This document shows positions 57,014-64,000 of a stretch of DNA of 64,000 nt, piece by piece. Each line of letters starts with the position of its first letter. Position 1 is the first letter of the stretch. Source of the stretch: Lindgomyces ingoldianus (Eukaryota; Ascomycota; Dothideomycetes; Pleosporales; Lindgomycetaceae). A program made the translations under genes and the position numbers. Below the pieces are notes generated by a model. The model searched no databases and was not told where the DNA came from. It worked only from the letters and a program-made list of their open reading frames with translations. Location of the stretch: NCBI RefSeq assembly GCF_010093535.1, contig NW_022985170.1, forward strand, positions 600,016-664,015, written 5' to 3'.

Positions 57014-57942
57014 TCAATACCTCCTGCGTGGGCCCCTTGGTGCATTCCTCGGTGCGCCGAGGGTAGACTGCTCCTCTGGGAAGCCGTATGTACCGTCCTG
57101 CCAGCTGCCCCGTCGGTTGTTCCGTGCACCGCTAGCCATTTCCACATCCATGTCATCGTAGGATGACCTCACAACTGGAGTTACAGAAGGCCGAGTGGGG
57201 GCCGCACCGTTGTAAGTTTTGGGGGTATCCTTCATGTAGACATACAATTGCCTTCCATCGGCCTTCCGGGCAGTTAGATTGGAATTTTAGGGCAGAAAAG
57301 AGTAGGTCCTACCATCTTGTTGTTGAATGTGGCAATGACGTTTTCGGCGCCATCCTTAGAATCCATGATCATTTCAACCATGACGGTAGGCTTTGAGCTA
57401 ATTAGCTTGCAGCGGCTGATTTCTCCTCCGATAGGAGCCATGACGGCCTCGATATCAGCCGCAGTGGTTCCGGGCGCAAAGTTGCTCGCGATCACAGTGT
57501 ATGGTCCTCCAGCAGCCACGCCACGAATGCTAAACCCAGACCCAGAACCAGCCCGACTGGCAGGGGCGTTGGTATCGGCATTGTTCTGAAGGGTGGAGCG
57601 GAACTTGTTGAATGTGCGCGTATTTCGTTCGATCTGGGACGCGGAGGCAGTGCGATTCATCTTAGTCTTCGGAGGACCATCGGGGTTGTTGATATTGTGT
57701 AGGTCGTGCTTCCACTTTCCGTCAATGTTGGGTTTGGCGGATGCTGATCGCTGCTTAGTCACGCCCATGCGACTTGCTAGAGTAGGCTTCTGCGAGCCAT
57801 TGCGCGAGGTTGCGATCGCTCCAGGACCAGATGAGGCATTCAGGTTGCGGCCTCGCCCGAACATCTCCTGGGCGAGCTCCTGCTTCTTCTTCTTTTCCCG
57901 GGCCTCTTTCACAAAGTCGGCAAACGAAGTGTTCGCGGCCAT
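57014..57942 (-). CDS. RRM protein, possibly mRNA-export adaptor-like
   Basis: Two exons, 57942-57313 and 57262-57014, join in frame (292 aa). A charged N-terminus (FADFVKEAREKKKKQELAQE) precedes a Ser/Asn-rich linker and one RNA-recognition motif (YTVIASNFAPGTTAADIEAV, later ADGRQLYVYM), split by the intron. The tail is Arg/Gly/Pro-rich (APRNAPRGPRRRY). A single central RRM with a basic RG-type tail resembles the Yra1/Mlo3 group of export adaptors in layout, but the RRM core is different enough that I cannot assign it there. Nuclear RNA binding is likely. Confidence 0.8.
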
Positions 57943-59923
57943 AGTAGCTGGAAGTAGCGACGAGGTCAGCAGTAGGGGAGATGGTGGTTGGAAGGATGAG
58001 TGTTGAGAAGGCGGAGCTGTTGTCGCTAGACGGAGCGCGTCTTAGACGAGTCCGTGCCAAGCCTTCACAAAAAAAATGGGGGCCGTGCACCGGGGAAACT
58101 TTGCGCCGACGAACGAGGTTTTCTTAGAATTTCCTGGAGGTTGTCTCCCTCTCTCGCCCTTCCCCCCAACAATGGTAAGTTGGAAACCCCCTCTCTTCCC
58201 TCCCACTTTCTCTGATGACAATCCGTGTCGCCCCTATCATACCTTCCATGGTGATTGACCACCCGAGCCAAACGGGAATTCCTGAGCTTTTTGCCCTTCC
58301 AAAGTTACCACACGCTCAATGTTGAGACAGCGCTGACTTCTCTAAAGACGTAGCTTTCAACAGCGGATTTGTTGTGGCCGACGGCGAGATTGTCGTGACA
58401 CCCGTCTCATTGCAGAAGACTGTCTACACCACGTAAGAGGCGCACATGATGAACACTCACTCTAGGTCCCTTCTGAGCTCTTTCCTGCTGGTGTCCCCTC
58501 ATGGGGTAAGTGTCACTCCTCTCCCATGACCTAGCACTTGCAATGATGAGCAAACCTATGTACTATCAAATACCGACACTTCGTGGGGATTAATCTAAGT
58601 TCGATTACCTGATTTCAACACAAACGTCCTCGCTGTCGACATCCCCATCAGCAAATGCTGACTATGCTCAAGGCGCCTGTCCTTTGCCATCGGAGCCGCA
58701 ATGCCGATTTAAGGTAAGCAAAGCATCAACCTCTCTTCCATATTCCACACAGTGATGACAAAATTATATTCCATGCTAAGACTGAAGGGCATGCCCGAAT
58801 GTCGAAAACATATAAGTCTTTTCATCTTTCGACTGATCTCTGCACCAATTCCTCATTCTCCTTTGTCGTTTTGTCCATGGAATCACTGGCTAACCATGTT
58901 CAAGGATGCATACTGTTCTCGCTCCTCCCTCACACTAACCGCACCCAACTCTTTATTCGATTACTCGATCCTTCCTTTATTCAACCGATACGCGTCTTTG
59001 CGTCGGAGTATTCATAGAGAAATGGTAGAGTATTCTGTTCAAAGATCAAAGTATAGGACGTCTTAAGCCTGGTTCAGATTAGCTTCATCTAGTCGTGGTG
59101 GTGGGTTTGCCCTGACGTATATTCGGGATGCCGACGTAAGTATGGCATATAAGCCACCCCATTTGTGCCAGTAGCACCAAACACTACGTAGCAATCAACT
59201 CAGCTATATAGCGACTATCGTTATCTGCGTCCATTCACGTAAAGTTGACCACTCTAAAGCCAACCTGTTGAAAACTTCTTAAAGTTTGGTGGAGAGTAGG
59301 CTTTCTTAAATTCGTACTGGTATCTAAATAATTAGGTTTTGCGCTAAATGTTATGCTCGGGTTATCAATTCATACTGTCCATGTGATGAAGCCATGAAAG
59401 CCAGCATGGCGATATTTCTTTAAGTGTGGACCCTATAAACTGCCTAGATTTGGAGCGGCAGCTACAAAGACTACAGTTTGCAACAATTATTAGACAGTAC
59501 CTAAGTTGGATCTTTTTTTGCGTTAAGCTGCACAGACCAAGAAGACGGAAATTCTTTGAGTTTAGCCTTGAATATAATGTACGTAAATATATTTTCGTTG
59601 CTGAAAGGATTCGCATTGTCGTCGAAAATCATAGTGTCGTCACGTGTAGGACTACTCTAAATATACCTATATCTGGGGTGAGTAAGTCATGGATATGGTA
59701 TAGATGGTGCTCTGGCTTCTTGCCCTGCAAGTTGATATTACGTTCCTAGACTAGGGTATATTCAATGTACTAAAAACCAAGCCAAGCATGATGTTGACGC
59801 ATGCTCGCTCGCTAGCTCCTCCCATGAATCCGTCGAAGCAGCCCAATAGTCCTTCAAACTTCAACTACCCGTCATATCACCGTAGAATTCTCCTTAACTT
59901 CTTAATAACAAAACCACACTGCC
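57943..59923. other. 2-kb region without a confident gene
   Basis: Upstream of the RRM gene. Around 58174-58695 there are splice-like signals on the plus strand: ATG directly followed by GTAAGT at 58172, and open segments such as SKDVAFNSGFVVADGEIVV ending at a GTAAG near 58433. I could not join them into one frame or recognise a family, so a small multi-exon gene or remnant is possible but not called. From 58750 on the DNA is AT-rich and looks non-coding. Confidence 0.3.
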
Positions 59924-61285
59924 TTACCCATCCTTATATTTGTCTCCAATTTCCCTCTGTTCCCCCTCCCTCAACACTACACCCTCTCCTACATCCTTCA
60001 GCAAGCCCTTCTCGCCCCCATACTCACTCGGAATACCCTTCCCCAGCTCCCCCACCAGATCCGTGCCGTAGCTCAAGACGGTGAACTTCTTGATGGTTTC
60101 CTTGGCAACGAAGAGTTTCATCGCCGCGAACAACCAGCCCATGACTACAGGCACGTTGACGAAGAACTTCCGCGAGAGGGTTTCTGGGTAGTATTTCTGG
60201 AAGGTTTCTATGGTTTTCTTGGAGGCGGCTTTGGCGTCTGGGGGATTTGTGAGTTAGAAAGATTGGGAGGTTGATGAGATGGGATGAAATAGTGGGATAA
60301 CCTACTCGGATCCATGCGGATGAAGGAGACTTGGAGGTAGTCATGGACTTGAAAACCTTGGTAGGGATCCAGACCTTCACCGAAGTCGGGGATAGGCTTG
60401 TCCGCAGTTGGGAGGCCGAGTTTATGGACGGAGCGTTCCATGAGACCAACGCGCCAACGGAGGAAACTGTCACTGCATTAGCAAGAGCTGGATTACTTTC
60501 GTCCAACTCCTCGCCAAGTTGGAGTTGAAAAGGAAATATTGCTGGAATAGAAAGAATAAGAACAATCTAGGCAGAACTTACCCATCCAAATCCCCAAAAG
60601 TCTTCTTATTATCTTTAACAGAGCCATATATGTTGAAAGTCACTGTGTCCTTGCTATTAACACTCTCCGGAACACCATCGACATCCACAATGTACCCCAA
60701 CCCCTCAAACCTTTCTTTTTCATAGCTCTCACTCATTGCCTTCACGGGATCAAACTCTTTCCGCCATTTTAGAGTCTCAAGAAGTTGCTCCTTAGCTTTC
60801 ACTAAGTCGTTCGAATTCGCCCGTAGGAACTTTTGCAGGATGAGTTTGGTCTGGAACGGTGATGCCGGGGAGAGCGTGATGCCGTAGACTTCATTGTAGT
60901 CCGCAGTCTTGGTAAGCTCCTCTACGGACGCAAAGAACTGAGTCAAGGGATGATTAGCATCAGTTTCCGGCCATGCTGGCCCTGATGATGACGAAGACGT
61001 TGTGGTTCCAGTTGGAGCAGTCTGTTCTTCTGCTTTTGTCTCCTCGGGAGCTGATACTGGTTGTTCTGATTTCTCAACCGCTTTGGAACCTGCTGCACTT
61101 GGTTCCTCTATCGTCTTCTCTGCAATTGGGGGCTCCTCCTTCTGATGAGCGGTTTCGGCAGTTGCCATCGAAGCTTCCTGTTGTTTTGCTGCCTGCTTTT
61201 CTAGGAACTCGGCAGCATCCTCGCCGGCGGGTCCTGTTGCTATTGTTGGCATCCCAGTGGAGGGTTTTCCAGGTTCGGACGACAT
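59924..61285 (-). CDS. sfh5: Sec14-like phosphatidylinositol transfer protein Sfh5
   Basis: Three exons, 61285-60582, 60472-60306 and 60237-59924, join in frame (394 aa). A long Ala/Glu/Lys-rich N-terminus (about 1-110) is followed by a CRAL-TRIO N region (LILQKFLRANSNDLVKAKEQ, LKWRKEFDP) and the lipid-binding CRAL-TRIO domain (DPYQGFQVHDYLQVSFIRMD, FQKYYPETLSRKFFVNVP). FVNVPVVMGWLFAAMKLF and TDLVGELGKGIPSEYGG are Sfh5 signatures. Sfh5 sits at the ER and plasma-membrane periphery and moves phosphatidylinositol; yeast Sfh5 also binds heme. I did not test heme ligands here. The gene lies tandem with emc10 on the minus strand. Confidence 0.9.
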
Positions 61286-61592
61286 CTTGGGGGATCTACG
61301 GGGAATAGGAAAAAAAAGAGGGAAAAGAATAGAAGTGAAACTTGGCCCCGGTGTGGTTGAAGTAAAGTCGGTTTCGGGTTTGTTCTTATCAGATCATCCG
61401 ATATCGCCGAGGGCGGTGAGGCGGCACGTGATGAGAAGACCTCGACGTCCATGGGCGTCAGGATTGCCGAGTGAATGTTTCTTGACTACTCTATGAATTT
61501 AGGGGTAATGTGCCAATGCTTGATATACACCGATCAAAATCTGCAAAAGGATACAATTATGGTATAATTCCAACGAACTTGCATCCTGACTC
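61286..61592. other. short intergenic space
   Basis: 307 bp between the start of sfh5 and the 3' end of emc10. It must hold the sfh5 promoter. Nothing else seen. Confidence 0.4.
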
Positions 61593-62208
61593 TCATTCCT
61601 TCCCTCCTCCCGCGAGAAATTGCACAGCCAGGAACAGCGCAATGGCCCACCAATATCTGTATCACGAATTAGTGCCAATCTCATCCTAGAGGATACGAGG
61701 GTTGCACATACTTCTGTAGAAAGCTCTTCTCCGGCTCCTTCTCTTCTAGTTTCCCCTCCGCATTCAAAACAACCGGCTTGTTCAGAATGGGTTTCGGCCC
61801 GCTCGCTCTCTTCACAACCTCTACTTCGACCTCCTCCCCCTTCGCCCTTGCACTCGTACCGAAGCCTACATGATATACCTCTCCTTTCTCATCTATATGG
61901 ATCGTGAATTTCTTCTTGTATTCATCGCCGAAGCTGGCAGCTGAAGTAACGACGCCGCGCCAGTGACCGGATTTAGAATCTGATAGGCCTATTCGGAGGA
62001 GGTGTTCCGGGGAGTAGGATCCCGTCGGCGGCGTATAGGATGACAGAGTGCCCGTGGATGTGCTCGCGTCGTAGTCGATCTGCGCGACGGGGATGGGTGT
62101 AGGAAGAGGCGCGGAGGCGTAGTGGTCGGAGCTAGGTAGGGAGTGTACGTAGACTGTTACGGATGAGGCGACCGCGACAGGGAGTAGAAGGAGTTTGGAG
62201 AGAAGCAT
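61593..62208 (-). CDS. emc10: ER membrane protein complex subunit 10
   Basis: Two exons, 62208-61712 and 61656-61593, join in frame (186 aa). A signal peptide (MLLSKLLLLPVAVASS) leads into a lumenal beta-rich domain (VTVYVHSLPSS, HLLRIGLSDSKSGHWRGVV, YHVGFGTSARAKG). Charged KLEEKEPEKSFLQK precedes one C-terminal membrane segment (YWWAIALFLAVQFLAGGGKE), encoded mostly by the second exon. This is the layout of fungal EMC10. EMC is the conserved insertase that puts tail-anchored and multi-pass proteins into the ER membrane. Divergent from the FGGY kinase gene. Confidence 0.85.
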
Positions 62209-62795
62209 TGCGGATGTCCGTTTAGGTAGATGGGGCGATCAGTATTGAGGTTGTCGAGATGCTGCTGGGAAGCTTTCGTACACCTCGGGAAAACGTTGTT
62301 CCGGAATGAACTCTATCTTCAACTCAACGTTCTCACTAGAATACGCGAGTAGCACCTTTAGACACAGGTCAATTTGCGCAATACCCCTTCCCTTGGCTCG
62401 GCTCAAATATTGTCGATCAGAAGATCGTTTCTTACTTTTTGTGGGGACTTTCTTCAAATCACGGTCGCTCTCCGTCGGCTTCCCAGAAAAAGCGGAGCCG
62501 GAAAACTCACGATCTCCGCCTTTGTCCAAGGCGATGGGCGCGTCGAGGGGCAGTGGACCAGACCTTTTAACACTCCGAACTCGCCGCGTCCTAGCCGCCT
62601 ATTGCTCGATTATCAAAGCAGCCATTGCCCCGCCCCCACTAGACTAGACATTTCTCTAATAGCTCACATGAGCTCATCGCACAGCAACAGAAGTCGTTTT
62701 TTTCTCAACATAATTTTCTGAGCTTTTCACAACCATTTTCGTGTCCCTCCTTCGCCTTGAGGAATTGAATCATCGTATTTGTTTGAGAGTGCACA
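62209..62795. promoter_or_regulatory. divergent promoter region emc10 / FGGY kinase
   Basis: 587 bp between outward-facing start codons. A 96-codon minus-strand frame (62239-62529) begins without an ATG and has no motif, so it is not called. Confidence 0.4.
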
Positions 62796-64000
62796 ATGGC
62801 TTCTTCAGTTCCTTTTCGTCAGTTGTCTACGGATCCTCGCAATGAGCTTCGTCCACATGTGGACCACTATATTGGCATTGACGTGGGGACTGGCAGTGCC
62901 AGAGCCTGCATTATGAATGATCAGGGTGATATTGTAGGACTGGCTTCTGAAAACATTGGACTGTGGCAGCCACAGACCGGTTACTATGTATACAACCCTT
63001 CTAAAGCTACTTTCAACTATAGAAAGAATGTACCAGTTGAGCGGGACTGAAAAAAGCTAGGAACAATCTACAACCGACATCTGGCGCTGCATCTGCTCGT
63101 CAGTGCGCCGAGCAATGGACCAACACAATATCGACCACAACACTATCCGTGGGATCGGCTTCGATGCTACTTGCTCTCTGGCTGTCTTCTCTCAAGACAC
63201 AGACGAGCCAGTCTGCGTCACGGGTCCTAACTTCGACAATAAAGATGGCAATGACCGAAATGTCGTGCTATGGCTTGACCATCGCCCTATCGAAGAAACG
63301 CAGAAAATCAATGCGACCAAGCACAACCTGCTCCGATACGTTGGAGGGAAGATGTCCATTGAGATGGAAATCCCCAAAGTGTTGTGGCTGAAGAACAATA
63401 TGCCGAAGGAGCTCTTCGATCGGTGCAAATTCTATGATTTAACTGATGCTCTCACGCATATTGCAACAGGAAGCGAAACCCGGAGCTTCTGCAGTGTAGT
63501 TTGTAAGCAAGGATTCGTTCCTGTTGGTGTGGATGGTAGTGTGAAGGGATGGCAAGAGGACTTTCTCACGGAAATCGGACTGAAGGATCTCTGTGAGGAT
63601 AATTTCAAGCGGATGGGTGGTGTTGACAAAGTGGTGACGTCCACCTGATTATTGAATAGAATGCTCCCACTGACTTCTCGACAGAACGGCCGTTATCTGA
63701 CTGCTGGTGAGCTTGTCGGTACTCTGGGCGAGAAAGCAGCAGCGGATATGGGTCTCTCCCCTGGTATCGCTGTCGGCAGTGGTGTGATCGATGCATACGC
63801 TGGGTGGATAGGTACAGTTGGCGCAAAAGTTCAGCTTGATGAAGAGACTCTAAACACCGACGTCGCGAAGAATGATGTCTCGCAAGCTTTTACGCGTCTC
63901 GCAGCCGTCGCCGGAACCTCTACTTGCCACCTTGCTATGTCACGCGAACCCGTCTTTGTAAACGGTGTCTGGGGTCCATACCGCGATGTGCTTCTCCCTG
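62796..64000 (+). CDS. FGGY-family carbohydrate kinase (ribulokinase-like), 3' end cut by window
   Basis: Three exons are visible: 62796-62987, 63061-63633 and 63685 to beyond 64000. The start has the FGGY phosphate loop YIGIDVGTGSARACI, followed by GIGFDATCSLAVF, VVLWLDHRP and YVGGKMSIEMEIPKVLWL. Further on are FYDLTDALTHIATGSETRS, NGRYLTAGELVGTLGE and AVGSGVIDAYAGWIG, then VAGTSTCHLA. These match eukaryotic FGGY (YDR109C-type) kinases that phosphorylate D-ribulose rather than glycerol or xylulose. The C-terminal part, including the end of the ATPase domain, lies outside the window. The splice after DKV (GTG|GTGACG) is uncertain by one codon. Confidence 0.85.

Noticed and set aside
62239..62529. 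96-codon minus-strand frame upstream of emc10
   Set aside because: Starts without ATG and lies in a divergent promoter region.

Overview
This window is nuclear DNA of a filamentous ascomycete (Pezizomycotina). The genes carry short introns, mostly about 50-75 nt, with GT..AG ends and CTAAC/CTAAT branch points. There is about one gene per 2.5-3 kb, and the families are typical of mould genomes: CBM18-decorated chitin deacetylase, GH3-GNAT fusion, Ndt80-like regulator, cytochrome b5-FMN dehydrogenase, Sfh5, Vip1. Leotiomycetes is my weak guess for the class. Gene models were spliced by hand from frame continuity and splice signals, so exon edges may be off by a base or so.

Left part (1-34 kb), mainly housekeeping. 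In order: a RING/LON-domain protein (491-2143); an RCC1-type Ran exchange factor (minus) divergent from a secreted calcineurin-like phosphoesterase; RPB10 (minus) sharing a 273-bp promoter with the SSU-processome WD40 protein Utp17/Nan1; a PLC-like phosphodiesterase; a chitin deacetylase with four CBM18 modules; an MFS transporter; a decayed gene at about 26.5-27.6 kb whose four in-frame stops could all be CAR-to-TAR changes; a Vip1-type RRM protein ending in a metallothionein-like Cys cluster; a cytochrome b5/FMN lactate-type dehydrogenase; and a divergent Rab GTPase.

Centre (34.1-53.9 kb), the most interesting part: a complete six-gene N-acetylglucosamine (GlcNAc) utilisation cluster. It holds GlcNAc-6-P deacetylase (dac1, minus), GH3 beta-N-acetylglucosaminidase fused to GNAT domains (nag3, plus), Ndt80-like regulator (ron1, plus), hexokinase-family GlcNAc kinase (hxk3, minus), MFS GlcNAc transporter (ngt1, minus) and GlcN-6-P deaminase (dam1, plus). 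Together they would import GlcNAc, phosphorylate it, deacetylate it and convert it to fructose-6-P, under a pathway regulator encoded in the cluster. Nag3 would supply GlcNAc from chito-oligomers or glycoconjugates. dac1/nag3 and ngt1/dam1 are divergent pairs. This matches the GlcNAc cluster described in Trichoderma reesei. The chitin deacetylase lies about 13 kb outside it. Unusual gene structures here include an intron that splits the dam1 start codon and a 7-nt micro-exon in nag3.

Right part (53.9-64 kb): a TMEM135-like membrane protein, an RRM protein, a Sec14-type lipid-transfer protein (Sfh5), ER membrane complex subunit 10, and an FGGY sugar kinase cut by the window end. I found no tRNA, rRNA, CRISPR array or intact transposon.
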